The notes: generated from the sequence alone by a model not told the origin. Counted from the first letter of the stretch, positions 1 through 8,477 are shown. The stretch is 64,000 bases of DNA from Sphingobium sp. SCG-1 (GCF_002953135.1 NZ_CP026372.1:3868501-3932500); one strand, 5' to 3'. Made by a program: numbers and translations.

Positions 1-185
1 TGATGCGCAAGCTGGAGGACCAATCTCACAAAGAGATTGCCGCGAAATTCGGTATTTCGGTGAGCACGGTCGAAAAGCATATCGCAATTGGTCTGCGCCG
101 CTGCGCTAGCTACCTTTACGAGCGTGGCTATGACGTTGGCGACGCGCCTCGGTCGCAAGAAATGATCTACGCCAAAGCTGCTTAG
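1..185 (+). CDS. ECF/FecI-type sigma factor, C-terminal part
   Basis: The reading frame enters from the left edge, so only the C-terminal 60 or so residues are visible. They form a sigma-70 region 4 helix-turn-helix: 'SHKEIAAKFGISVSTVEKHI' is the typical recognition-helix pattern of FecI-like extracytoplasmic-function sigma factors that direct transcription of TonB-receptor genes. The ATG at position 3 is an internal methionine and not a credible start. No FecR gene follows on this strand; the next gene is a dehydrogenase. The assignment to the sigma-70 family is secure from the HTH; the FecI subgroup is inferred from the sequence style. Confidence 0.75.
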   Translation, partial: MRKLEDQSHKEIAAKFGISVSTVEKHIAIGLRRCASYLYERGYDVGDAPRSQEMIYAKAA

Positions 186-277
186 TCCAGGCGATAGGTC
201 TCACATCCGCTCACAACGGCATGGTCATCGGTGCCGCCTTCCAGGCGAAACCGGACCTCATGAAAATAGGAAATAAG

Positions 278-1186
278 ATGAGACTGGGTTTTGTTGGATT
301 GGGTAGCATGGGACTGCACATGGCGCGCCGATTGTGCGACGCTGGTCATGAACTGGTTGTCTTTGACCTCAATGATGCCGCCGTGCAGACTCTTGTCGAC
401 GCAGGCGCCAAGCGCGCCGACTCAGTTTCTGAACTCGCCAACCAAGTCGAATGCGGCTTGGTCTGCTTACCAACTCCCGACATCGTCGACACCGTGCTCA
501 TCGGCGAAGGCGGCCTTGGCGCGGGCTCAGTCCGCACGATCGTGGACCTGTCAACATCGGGACCTTCGGCCGCGCAGCGAATTGGCGCTGAGTTAGGTAG
601 GCGCGGCATTCGCCTGGTCGATGCACCTGTAAGCGGCGGCACGATCGGCGCAGAGGCCGGCACGCTCACGATCATGATATCTGGTGAGGATGCAGCCTAT
701 CACGATGTGAGGCTAGCGCTGGAAGCCATTGGCAAGAACCTGTTCTACCTGGGTGGCCAGCCCGGCCTTGCACAATTGATGAAGCTCATCAACAATACGT
801 TGTGTGCGGTGTCGGCCATCTCGGCCTTTGAGGGGCTGGTGCTCGGTGCGAAGGCCGGCCTAGACCCGCAAACGATGCTGGACGTCATCAATGTATCGAG
901 CGGTCAATCCTTCGCGACCTCGATCAAGATCCCGCAATGTGTCGTGAACCGCAGCTTTCCTCCGCGCTTTACCTCGGCTCTGCTCGACAAGGATGTTCGC
1001 CTCTGCCTCGCTGAAGCCGAACGGCTTGGCGTCACCATGCCTATCAGCCAGCAAACCCGCCAGTTCATCGCCTTTGCCCTGTCCCAAGGATATGGCGACC
1101 AGGATTATGGCAACCTCATCAAGATTTTCGAAGGATGGGCCGGCACACAGTTCGGCACACAAACGGCACAGGAGCCAGTTGCATGA
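278..1186 (+). CDS. NAD(P)-dependent beta-hydroxyacid dehydrogenase (3-hydroxyisobutyrate dehydrogenase-like)
   Basis: A 302-residue enzyme of the beta-hydroxyacid dehydrogenase family, which oxidises 3-hydroxy acids to semialdehydes with NAD(P). The N-terminus carries the Rossmann motif GLGSMG (residues 6-11), the substrate loop 'DAPVSGG' is at 115-121, and the family's catalytic lysine lies in 'LMKLINN' at K169. The ATG at 278 is preferred because AGGAAA sits nine bases upstream; in-frame starts at 221 and 260 would add residues ahead of the fold. The stop overlaps the next start (ATGA), implying translational coupling. 3-Hydroxyisobutyrate, tartronate semialdehyde or another short hydroxy acid could be the substrate. 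Confidence 0.85.
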   Translation: MRLGFVGLGSMGLHMARRLCDAGHELVVFDLNDAAVQTLVDAGAKRADSVSELANQVECGLVCLPTPDIVDTVLIGEGGLGAGSVRTIVDLSTSGPSAAQRIGAELGRRGIRLVDAPVSGGTIGAEAGTLTIMISGEDAAYHDVRLALEAIGKNLFYLGGQPGLAQLMKLINNTLCAVSAISAFEGLVLGAKAGLDPQTMLDVINVSSGQSFATSIKIPQCVVNRSFPPRFTSALLDKDVRLCLAEAERLGVTMPISQQTRQFIAFALSQGYGDQDYGNLIKIFEGWAGTQFGTQTAQEPVA

Positions 1187-1566
1187 CGACAGACAGAATG
1201 GAAAAGGGCCGGGCGATCCTGCGTGGCACCCTGGGTGACGAATATTTTGAACGCCGGCGCGACAGTACCAACGATTTCAATCGGCCGTTGCGCGATATAA
1301 CAGACGAGACCTGCTTTGGGGAAGCTTGGGCGCTTGGTCCGTTGGAGCCGAAGGATTGCAGTCTGCTGGTCATCACAATGCTCGCCTGTATGGGCCGCGT
1401 GCCGGAACTGAAGACGCATATCGGCGGTGCGATCAACAATGGTTGCACGGTCGAAGAAATCCGCCATGCCATGGTTATGGTCGGTACCTACTGCGGTATC
1501 CCTGCGGGGGTTGAGGGAATCCGGTCAGCCGAAGCGGTACTGACGGAGAGAGGACTGCTCGCTTAG
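1183..1566 (+). CDS. Carboxymuconolactone decarboxylase family protein
   Basis: A 127-residue all-helical protein of the CMD/AhpD superfamily. It has the family's central helix ('LVITMLACMGRVPELKTHI') and the following 'EEIRHAMVMVGTYCGIPAG' segment with the conserved Glu and His. The paired redox cysteines (CxxC) of AhpD are absent, so a lactone-decarboxylase-like or structural role fits better than peroxidase reduction. The start overlaps the preceding dehydrogenase stop by four bases (ATGA). Family membership is clear; the substrate is not. Confidence 0.8.
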   Translation: MTTDRMEKGRAILRGTLGDEYFERRRDSTNDFNRPLRDITDETCFGEAWALGPLEPKDCSLLVITMLACMGRVPELKTHIGGAINNGCTVEEIRHAMVMVGTYCGIPAGVEGIRSAEAVLTERGLLA

Positions 1567-1606
1567 CCTGAAGAAGCGGCTGCGCGCATGGCAGTTGCGC
1601 GCGGCC

Positions 1607-1632
1607 TATCCGCCGATTCATTTCGGCGGATA
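1607..1632. repeat. Perfect 9-bp inverted repeat upstream of the esterase gene
   Basis: TATCCGCCG and CGGCGGATA are exact reverse complements separated by eight bases. An A-rich stretch follows on the plus strand rather than a U-run. A second, shorter GCGCGC/GCGCGC pair lies just upstream at about 1582-1602. The element could be an operator for the esterase gene starting at 1676 or a terminator-like hairpin for the upstream pair; the lack of a T-run argues against a classical intrinsic terminator. Confidence 0.5.
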
Positions 1633-1675
1633 TATAAAAAGATGATGCCGCTATTTCCAGGCAAAGGTGCGGCCC

Positions 1676-2638
1676 ATGTCACGCAATCTCCTCGATCCTG
1701 ATCTAGCGGCACTCGAAGATCCCGCACTTTCCATCAGCGCCGACTGCGCGAACCTCTCCGATATACGCGACCGTCTCCTGACGACGCTTGCCACAATCCT
1801 TCCTCCGGCCGCGACCGCACCAGAAGTGGTGATGGCGCCCCGGCTCTACGATGACGAGCCGAGTGTGCCTATCCGCATTCACCGCCCTGCTGGGCTACCG
1901 TCGCCTGCGCCCGCTATTTTACACATTCATGGTGGCGGCTTTATCATGGGAACGGCCGGCATGAACGACGGCTCCGACGAACGTCTTGCTACGCGGCACC
2001 GCGCGATCGTGGCATCCGTTGACTATCGGCTGGCTCCCGAAACACCTTTTCCTGGGCCATTGGAGGACTGCTACGCAGCTGTGGCCTGGCTTGCCGCGAA
2101 TGCCGATGCCATCGGGATCGACCCCGACCGCATCAGCCTTCTGGGCGAAAGCGCAGGAGGCGGGCTTGCAGCGGCACTCGCAATTCTGGCGCGAGATCGC
2201 GGCGGACCCAAACTTGCGAGTCAGTTCCTGATCTATCCCATGCTGGACGACCGGACCGGGACGCCTGACGGTGCGCAAAATCCGACAAGCGGCCAGTTCG
2301 GCTGGACGCGCGCATCCAATCGTTTTGGATGGCGTGCGCTCCGAGGAGGACAGCCGATACAGGCAGAACGGGCCGGACATTTCGCTCCCGCCAAGGTGCG
2401 TGACATGACGGGCCTGCCTTTCACCTACATTGCAGTAGGCGCGCTGGACCTCTTCGTGGACGAGAGCCTCGATTATGGTGTCCGTCTACTTCACGCCGGC
2501 GTTCGTGTCGAACTGCATCTCTATCCGGGGGCGAGCCATGGCTTCGATCTAGTCACCGATGCGGACGTCAGCATTCGTTTTCGGCGCGATCTGGACGACG
2601 CGCTGTCTCGATCCCTGAGGCTATCGCCTAATCAGTGA
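1676..2638 (+). CDS. Alpha/beta hydrolase, hormone-sensitive-lipase-like esterase (family IV)
   Basis: A 320-residue carboxylesterase. HGGG (residues 85-88) forms the oxyanion hole, GESAGG places the nucleophile at S159, and the acid and base of the triad are probably D256 ('GALDLFVDE') and H286 ('GASHGFD'). This is the layout of bacterial family IV esterases, which cleave short acyl esters or lactones in the cytoplasm; no signal peptide is visible. The ATG at 1676 has AAAGG eight bases upstream; the GTG at 1667 lacks a ribosome site. A palindrome lies just upstream. The acyl-CoA genes nearby suggest it releases an acid or alcohol for the same pathway. Confidence 0.88.
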   Translation: MSRNLLDPDLAALEDPALSISADCANLSDIRDRLLTTLATILPPAATAPEVVMAPRLYDDEPSVPIRIHRPAGLPSPAPAILHIHGGGFIMGTAGMNDGSDERLATRHRAIVASVDYRLAPETPFPGPLEDCYAAVAWLAANADAIGIDPDRISLLGESAGGGLAAALAILARDRGGPKLASQFLIYPMLDDRTGTPDGAQNPTSGQFGWTRASNRFGWRALRGGQPIQAERAGHFAPAKVRDMTGLPFTYIAVGALDLFVDESLDYGVRLLHAGVRVELHLYPGASHGFDLVTDADVSIRFRRDLDDALSRSLRLSPNQ

Positions 2639-2889
2639 AATCATTCGTCGAAAGAGGGCACGATCATGCCCACATTTTTGCGCCTAGCATCTTCTACTGT
2701 GCAAGATGGCAGCCATCGAGGGACAGCCCTACAACCATTGATGACCGCCGCCTCGCCAGAAAGCAGCCATTTCCGGCAAGGCGACATCCTCCGGATGCCC
2801 GACGTCGCCAATCAATTGCCGATCTATGATCCAATCACTTGGTTGCGGCCGAAAAAAATGTCGTTTTGCTTCTATAGGATTATCGTCGG
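2639..2889. other. Gap without a convincing gene
   Basis: The open frames here are short and show no recognisable family. On the minus strand the stretch lies downstream of the CitE relic and may be further degraded remains of it, but no residues could be assigned. Confidence 0.4.
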
Positions 2890-3127
2890 GATCAAAATGA
2901 GGACCGCGCCAAACGAGGCAGCAAGGTCTTCCGCCCCCGCATCAGTTCCCGTAGCCGCAACCCGGGCCTTCAGTCGAGCATCAAGCCATCAGCGCGACGA
3001 AGCCGCATCTTGTCGAATTCGTGTCGGCTGTCGCCCGGAACGAAAAGCAGGCTGCGCATCAGCTGCCTCGTGGCACGGATGTGGTAGAACGCCTATCTCG
3101 GCTCGACCTCTTCGAAATGCAGGTTCA
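2890..3127 (-). pseudogene. Relic of a HpcH/HpaI aldolase / citrate-lyase (CitE) family gene
   Basis: Reading the minus strand from 3059, the first residues are 'MRSLLFVPGDSRHEFDK' followed by 'RADGLMLD', the diagnostic CitE-family N-terminus; a TGA stop follows at 2972-2970. In another frame just downstream comes 'DAGAEDLAASFGA', which matches the mid-protein GAEDL segment of the same family, so an internal deletion and a frameshift join two distant parts. Just upstream, after a ribosome-site-like GGAAG, is a 12-codon frame beginning MNLHFEEVEP (ATG at 3127), which resembles a MaoC start, though this is weak. It lies directly downstream of an acyl-CoA dehydrogenase, the usual place for CitE in ACAD-CaiB-MaoC-CitE operons. 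Confidence 0.65.
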
Positions 3128-3148
3128 TGGGAACTTCCTTCGCCCGCG

Positions 3149-4315
3149 TCAGTAAGATTTTGGAAGACCAAGCACACGCTCGGCTATATAGCACTGGATG
3201 AGCTGCGGACTGACCGGCGCGATCCGCGGAATTAGGGATTCGCGCAGGTAGCGCTCGACATGATACTCCTTGGCATAGCCAAAGCCCCCATGTGTCATGA
3301 TTGCCTGCTGACAAGCGTTGAACCCCGCTTCACCCGCGAGATACTTCGACGTATTTGCGCTAGCCGCACACGGCAAACCCTGGTCATATTCCCAAGCCGC
3401 TCGCTGGATCATCAGCCATGCCGCCTCCAGTTCCATCCAGTTGGTTGCAAGCGGATGCTGAATGGACTGGTTCTTACCGATCGGTCGGTTGAACACCGAT
3501 CTTTCCTTCGCATAGTTCGTGGCGCGGCGCAGCGCTGCATAACCTAGCCCCGCTGCTTCGGAGGCGATCAGTACCCGCTCCGGATTCATGCCTTCCAGAA
3601 TATATTCGAAACCGCGACCTTCTTCCCCGATGCGATCGGTTTCCGGGATTGCAAATCCTTCGATGAAAAGCTCATTGGAGTCGACGCACTTACGCCCCAT
3701 CTTTTCAATCTCGCGCACCTCTATCTTCGTGCGGTCGAGATCGGTGTAGAATAGGCTAAGGCCGTGCGTTGGTTTCTTCACCTCCTCCAGCGGCGTTGTC
3801 CGGGCCAGGAGCAGTATCTTGTTGGCGACTTGTGCCGTTGAAATCCAGACCTTCTGTCCGTCCACGACATAGTGATCGCCTTTCTTAACGGCGCGGGTCT
3901 TCAGTTGGGTCGTATTGAGTCCGGTATTGGGTTCGGTCACCCCAAAACAGGCCTTGTCCTGGCCGCTCACCATCGGAGGCAGCGCATTGCGCTTCTGTTC
4001 ATCGGTGCCATAGACAACGACCGGATTAAGCCCGAATATATTGATATGGATGCTGGACGCCCCGGACATACCTGCGCCCGATTCCGAAATGGCGCGCATC
4101 ATCGTCGATGCTTCGGCAAGGCCCAACCCCACGCCGCCATATTCCTCCGGAATGCAGATGCCCAGCCAGCCGCCATCCGCGAATTCCTGGTAGAAGTCAC
4201 TGGGAAAGGCACCATCCTTGTCCCGCTTCAGCCAGTAATCGTCATCATATTTCTTGCAGATCGCATTGACGGCATCGCTGACAGACAGCTGGTTTTCGCT
4301 CAACGTGAAGTCCAC
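3149..4315 (-). CDS. Acyl-CoA dehydrogenase
   Basis: A 388-residue flavoenzyme of full family length that would form an alpha,beta-double bond on a CoA thioester and pass electrons to ETF. It shows 'CFGVTEPNTGLNTTQL' (FAD/substrate loop), 'GQKVWISTA' and the C-terminal 'THGGFGYAKEYHVERYLRE' helix. The usual C-terminal catalytic Glu (YEGT) is replaced by 'IAPVSPQ'; instead 'MNPERVLIASEAAG' places a Glu where isovaleryl-CoA dehydrogenase has its catalytic base on helix G. It follows the CaiB gene by 11 bp on the same strand, suggesting an operon in which the CaiB product supplies its CoA ester. Confidence 0.9.
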   Translation of the reverse strand: MDFTLSENQLSVSDAVNAICKKYDDDYWLKRDKDGAFPSDFYQEFADGGWLGICIPEEYGGVGLGLAEASTMMRAISESGAGMSGASSIHINIFGLNPVVVYGTDEQKRNALPPMVSGQDKACFGVTEPNTGLNTTQLKTRAVKKGDHYVVDGQKVWISTAQVANKILLLARTTPLEEVKKPTHGLSLFYTDLDRTKIEVREIEKMGRKCVDSNELFIEGFAIPETDRIGEEGRGFEYILEGMNPERVLIASEAAGLGYAALRRATNYAKERSVFNRPIGKNQSIQHPLATNWMELEAAWLMIQRAAWEYDQGLPCAASANTSKYLAGEAGFNACQQAIMTHGGFGYAKEYHVERYLRESLIPRIAPVSPQLIQCYIAERVLGLPKSY

Positions 4316-4326
4316 GGAATTGCCCC

Positions 4327-5556
4327 TTAATTGCGTCGGTCGGCTGATGCCGCACTCGTTTCAGGAAGAATGAGGGAGCCGTCGGCCAGCATCGACTCTA
4401 CAGCGTCCTTGCTCAGGCCTGCTTCCAGCAGAACCTCGCGCCCATGCTCGCCTTTAACCGGCGGCAGGCGGTCGATCCGCGTAGGTGTGCCTGACCAGGT
4501 CATCGGCAGACGCATTGATCGCATCCTCCCTTCGGTGGGATGGTCGACTGGCTGAAAGAAACCCACCTGCTCAAGATGCGGGTCGACGAGCAGACTTTCT
4601 AGATCGTGCATCGGCATGGCCGGAACATCCGCCCTTTCTAGCAGATCGAGCCATTCCGCAGTTGTACGGGAAAGGAACCACCGCGCCAGTTCGCCATAGA
4701 CATAATCGATATTCGCCGTTCGCGCCGCAAAGGTTGCGAAGCGTGGGTCGCGATCGGGCAGGTCGACCATGCCGATCGCGGACAGGAAGTTTTTCCAATG
4801 CTTATCGTTATAGACGAGAGCACAGACATAGCCGTCGCTGGTTTGATAAGGCCGACGCTCCGGCGAAAGCTGACGTGGATAGCCGCCCCGGTCGAGCGGC
4901 GGATCATAACTGAGACCTGCCAGATGGTCCGCCAGAACGAACTGAACCATCGTCTCAAACATCGGCACGTCAACGCGCTGCCCCAGGCCTGTCCTGTCCC
5001 GAGCAACAATCGATGCGCAAATTGCGCCCACAGCAGCTAGCCCAACGACGCGATCGGCTATAGCAGTCGGCACATAGCGGGGTATGCCACCACCGGACCG
5101 TTGGATAAGCGCCGACATTCCCGACGCGCCCTGAATCAGATCGTCATAAGCTGGCTTTGCCGCATAGGGTCCGCTTTGACCGAAGCCGTATACCCCGGCA
5201 TAAATCAGCCTCGGGTTGCATGCAGCCACCGCTTCATAGCCCAGCCCCAGCCGCTCCATGGCCTGCGGACGCACATTGTAGACCAGGATATCCGCGTCCT
5301 TGATCAGTTCGAAAAGGGCAGCCTTGCCGGAGGCCTTCTTCAGGTCGAGACAGATGCTTCGCTTGCTGCGGTTCGCGTTCATGAACAACGCGCCCATCCC
5401 TTCCGTCCGATATGGTACGACCTGGCGCATGAGGTCGCCATCAGGCGCCTCTACTTTGATCACCTCGGCACCCATATCGCCCAGCATTTGGGTTGCGGAT
5501 GGCCCCATCAGGACAGAGGTCATGTCGACGATGCGGATGGAATCGAGCGGCCCCAC
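4327..5556 (-). CDS. CaiB/BaiF family CoA-transferase
   Basis: A 409-residue family III CoA-transferase, which moves CoA between carboxylates through an enzyme-bound aspartyl thioester. The N-terminal 'MLGDMGAEVIKVEAPDGDLM' is the classic nucleotide-binding segment, and the catalytic Asp is in 'AYDDLIQGASGM'. Length matches formyl-CoA/carnitine-CoA transferases. The start at 5556 is preceded by AGGAGG on the minus strand. It is the first gene of a probable pair with the acyl-CoA dehydrogenase, so it likely activates the pathway acid. The substrate cannot be read from the sequence. Confidence 0.9.
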   Translation of the reverse strand: MGPLDSIRIVDMTSVLMGPSATQMLGDMGAEVIKVEAPDGDLMRQVVPYRTEGMGALFMNANRSKRSICLDLKKASGKAALFELIKDADILVYNVRPQAMERLGLGYEAVAACNPRLIYAGVYGFGQSGPYAAKPAYDDLIQGASGMSALIQRSGGGIPRYVPTAIADRVVGLAAVGAICASIVARDRTGLGQRVDVPMFETMVQFVLADHLAGLSYDPPLDRGGYPRQLSPERRPYQTSDGYVCALVYNDKHWKNFLSAIGMVDLPDRDPRFATFAARTANIDYVYGELARWFLSRTTAEWLDLLERADVPAMPMHDLESLLVDPHLEQVGFFQPVDHPTEGRMRSMRLPMTWSGTPTRIDRLPPVKGEHGREVLLEAGLSKDAVESMLADGSLILPETSAASADRRN

Positions 5557-5662
5557 TGAACCTCCTTACTGACAGATTGTTCCTGACGGATATCTTTAGC
5601 ATCTGATTGCGAAGAGTGCAGATCCCGTCAGCGGCCGCCACCCTCCCGTTCGTCGAGCGGAT

Positions 5663-6706
5663 CTATGCTTGCTGGGCAAATGCCGAAGCGCGCCTCCCGG
5701 GCACCCTTGCCGCCCATTGGTGAGCAATCTCCTCTGCTTCGGCGATTATGTCGCTGATCACCTTGGCAGCCGGCTTAATGCCCTTGAGCATGCCCGCCAC
5801 TTGCCCGACTGACGAATAGCCGGTTTCGAGGTCACCCAACATCTGACCACGGTAGCCACGGTTGAAGTTGGCTGGCGTATCGGTGTCGACGCGAGGACCC
5901 GATCCCATCAGGGCCTGCAACTCTTCTTCGGCATGGCGTTTGTCGAGTTCATGGACTTTCTCCGTGAAGGGCGTTCTAAGCACACGGGACAGTTGGCCTC
6001 GGCTTCGGTGGATGATGAGGCTTGCAAGGTCGGTAGATGCAACGATAGCCTCCTTCACATTTCGGTGAGCAGCGCATTCGGCCGCAGCGATGAACGCTGT
6101 TCCCATCTGAACCCCTTCTGCGCCCAGGGCCAGCGCAGCCATGAAGGCCCTTCCGTCGCCAATGCCTCCCGCCGCGATCACCGGGATGTCAAGCGCGTCC
6201 ACCACCAACGGCGTCAGGACCATTGTAGTCAGTTCGTCTGGCCCCTCGAGGCCGCCCGCCTCATAGCCCTCGCAGGCCACGATGTCCGCACCGGCCCGCT
6301 GCGCCGACAACGCCTGCTTTACATTACTGACGACACAGATTGATTTGATCCCGGCTGCTTTAAGGTGCGGCAGCACGAGTTTGGGATTGCCCGCTGAAGT
6401 CGTCACTACATCGATCTTTTCTTCAATCAGCATTTTGAGCTGATTCTGCGCGAATTCATCGAAATAGGTGAGTGTCATATTGGCACCAATCGGCTTGTCC
6501 GTCAGTTCGCGGGCAATACGAATGTGGCGGCGGACAGTCTCGACTCGCTCGCTCTTGGACGTCCAGCCAGGATTAGTGGAGATGACACCAAGCCCGCCCC
6601 CGCCTGACACGGCAGCAGCCAGTTCGCCATTCCCAGCCATTGTCATCCCACCTTCCACGATGGGATGCTTGATTCCAAGTATTTCAGTTACGCGCGTACT
6701 GAACAT
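5663..6706 (-). CDS. Nitronate monooxygenase/2-nitropropane dioxygenase-like flavoprotein
   Basis: A 347-residue TIM-barrel FMN protein of the NMO/FabK/NADH:quinone reductase superfamily. The start 'TEILGIKHPIVEGGM' and the phosphate-binding 'AAGGIGDGRAFMAALALGA' are both typical. The segment that normally reads E-G-x-E-A-G-G-H-x-G, carrying the His used in nitronate oxidation, reads 'EGYEAGGLEG' here, with Leu in place of His. That makes a true nitronate monooxygenase activity doubtful; an NAD(P)H-dependent enoyl reductase or quinone reductase role is as likely. It sits upstream of the CaiB-ACAD pair on the same strand, about 106 bp away. Confidence 0.8.
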   Translation of the reverse strand: MFSTRVTEILGIKHPIVEGGMTMAGNGELAAAVSGGGGLGVISTNPGWTSKSERVETVRRHIRIARELTDKPIGANMTLTYFDEFAQNQLKMLIEEKIDVVTTSAGNPKLVLPHLKAAGIKSICVVSNVKQALSAQRAGADIVACEGYEAGGLEGPDELTTMVLTPLVVDALDIPVIAAGGIGDGRAFMAALALGAEGVQMGTAFIAAAECAAHRNVKEAIVASTDLASLIIHRSRGQLSRVLRTPFTEKVHELDKRHAEEELQALMGSGPRVDTDTPANFNRGYRGQMLGDLETGYSSVGQVAGMLKGIKPAAKVISDIIAEAEEIAHQWAARVPGRRASAFAQQA

Positions 6707-7032
6707 GCCCTTACTCCGTTATGTATGCGGCCGCCTTCATCGCAAAGCATCGACAATTGCTCTGCGGAGTCCCAACACCGGTTCCGCATCTGTTTATGAT
6801 CCACATTTGTACCGCACAGACGATCGCGTGCTTTCTCGACGATCGTTCGTTCAATCTGCTATCAATGACATGTGTCCCGCGGAAATCCCCCAGAAGCGCT
6901 ATGGATTTTGCCATACCGAATGACCTACGCGCGACTGAATAGAGCCGGTAAGCAATCACGCCCGCCCACTCTTAAAATTAAAGTGGCTTGCAGAACAAAC
7001 GCTGGCGATCTTGCGACCGGGCTGCAAGCACC
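6707..7032. other. Intergenic stretch, no gene seen
   Basis: This lies between two minus-strand genes. It has only short overlapping frames without family signatures and is locally more A+T rich than its neighbours, as expected for a promoter and leader region of the flavoprotein gene ending at 6706. No tRNA, repeat or strong hairpin was recognised. Confidence 0.4.
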
Positions 7033-8124
7033 TCAGCGTATCGAAAGCTCGGAGATCAGAGGGTCGAAGTCAATCGACGCCAGTACCGCAGCGTTGCGGT
7101 AGACACGCTCCTGCGGATGGTCCGTCACGATGCCTGCCGCACCCATAAGTTGGACTCCCTCCCGGGCACCGTCAGCGACGAACTGGTTTGCCTCCGCCAC
7201 CACGACGTTGGCGCGGCGCTCCTGTTCTTCCGGACTTATGTCTGCGGTCACTACATCAAGAACGCTCAGCCGAAGAGCATCGGCTTCTATGAGAAGGTCA
7301 GTCAAGGGGAACGACACCCCCTGAAAGGCGATGATCGGCTTGCCAAAGGCAGTCCGCTCACGCGCGTAATCGCCCGCATAGCGCGTTGCCGCCGCCGCCG
7401 TCCCAATGCAAACTGCGGAATGGGCCATGCGACAGGTCGTCAAAGCCCCAAGCAGCCCCTCGGACTCCATCGCCGCGTCCGCGGGGAGAGCCAAGTCAGT
7501 GATGCGGGCCTCGAGCGCAGAGGGGCAAGCCGTCATGGCAAGCCTGCGGCCCGTTTCCTCTGCTTTGAACGTCACCGCATCGCCTGGGTTTTCCGCGATC
7601 ACGGCGGTCAGCTTGCCATCATCATCACGCCCTATAATGACGGCTAGTTCAGCGTTTGGATACATTACTGGCGACTTATAGCCGTTAACGACCAGGTGAT
7701 TACCCTTGCGTTGGATCTTGGTATCCGTTTCCGAAGGGGTGGCGCCACGCCCTTCGTACAGAAACAAACTGGCGGGCATGAAGGGGTCCTTCGCGAACCG
7801 AGGAAGCCATTTGGCTTTCTGCTCCTCAGTGCCGCAGGTCGCGATAATCCAGGCCACCTGGCGCGATGCCAACCAGGAATAGGCAATACCCGCATCTGCC
7901 CAGGCCAGTGATTCTGCCGCTAGACAGAAAGAAACCGCATCCTCGACCCCCGAAGCGAATCCGTCGGCACCCGGCAGACCGAATTCGTCCAGAGCCACCC
8001 TTACCGCTTGAGGTACTTTTCCAGCTTCCTCAGCCTCGCGGGCGAATTTCCGAAGGTCGGTGGCAACAGCGGCCAGTTCCCCGATCATTCGGTTTTGCTT
8101 GGGATCCAAGCTCATGTTCAGCAT
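7033..8124 (-). CDS. Acyl-CoA dehydrogenase-like protein, short atypical form
   Basis: A 363-residue protein with the acyl-CoA dehydrogenase fold: an N-terminal helical domain, a middle beta domain around 'LVVNGYKSPVMYPNAELAVI', and C-terminal helices including 'YARERTAFGKPIIAFQGVS'. The C-terminus stops at 'DFDPLISELSIR' without the YEG(T/P) motif, and no Glu is evident at the alternative helix-G position ('TTCRMAHSAVCIG'). It may be a non-catalytic partner subunit of a heteromeric dehydrogenase or act on an unusual substrate. The ATG at 8124 follows GGGAA; a TTG at 8160 would overlap the upstream frame by three bases. Confidence 0.8.
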   Translation of the reverse strand: MLNMSLDPKQNRMIGELAAVATDLRKFAREAEEAGKVPQAVRVALDEFGLPGADGFASGVEDAVSFCLAAESLAWADAGIAYSWLASRQVAWIIATCGTEEQKAKWLPRFAKDPFMPASLFLYEGRGATPSETDTKIQRKGNHLVVNGYKSPVMYPNAELAVIIGRDDDGKLTAVIAENPGDAVTFKAEETGRRLAMTACPSALEARITDLALPADAAMESEGLLGALTTCRMAHSAVCIGTAAAATRYAGDYARERTAFGKPIIAFQGVSFPLTDLLIEADALRLSVLDVVTADISPEEQERRANVVVAEANQFVADGAREGVQLMGAAGIVTDHPQERVYRNAAVLASIDFDPLISELSIR

Positions 8125-8156
8125 TGCTAATTCCCGTTTCTGGTTTTCAAGAACCG

Positions 8157-8477
8157 TCAATACGAGACATCCCTGCGCTCAGGTCCGTGACAGCCACTGG
8201 TGAAGCGAAAGACTGGGTAAGCGCGAGCTTGCCCATCAAAAACACCGCCAGTCATCAGACATTCACCTATCCCGAGAGCGCAAAGAGCCTCCATCAAATC
8301 GCGTAGCGCTCGCCCCGTGACAGCGGCGCGCCATATTCTTCTGCTATGACCGATGAAGGGCGCATTATCCCCCAGCGACGTTCCCATCTTTCGCTCATGC
8401 GCACGAGCCGGGTGATACAGAAAAGCTATGCCTACCATATCGCGCGGGCGTACTGCATAGGGTTCGCGCCCTTGCAA
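8157..8477 (-). CDS. Hypothetical protein, doubtful
   Basis: An open frame of 106 codons lies between the MFS gene and the short acyl-CoA dehydrogenase on the same strand. No domain, signal peptide or membrane segment is recognised, and the composition (many Arg, Gly, His, Cys) resembles non-coding frame. It may be a relic or chance frame in the 435-bp gap; it is listed because nothing else explains the stretch. Confidence 0.2.
   Translation of the reverse strand: MQGREPYAVRPRDMVGIAFLYHPARAHERKMGTSLGDNAPFIGHSRRIWRAAVTGRALRDLMEALCALGIGECLMTGGVFDGQARAYPVFRFTSGCHGPERRDVSY

Noticed and set aside
2666..3235. A 189-codon plus-strand frame beginning MPTFLRLASS.
   Set aside because: No family match, odd composition, and it overlaps minus-strand CitE relic signatures and the acyl-CoA dehydrogenase end.
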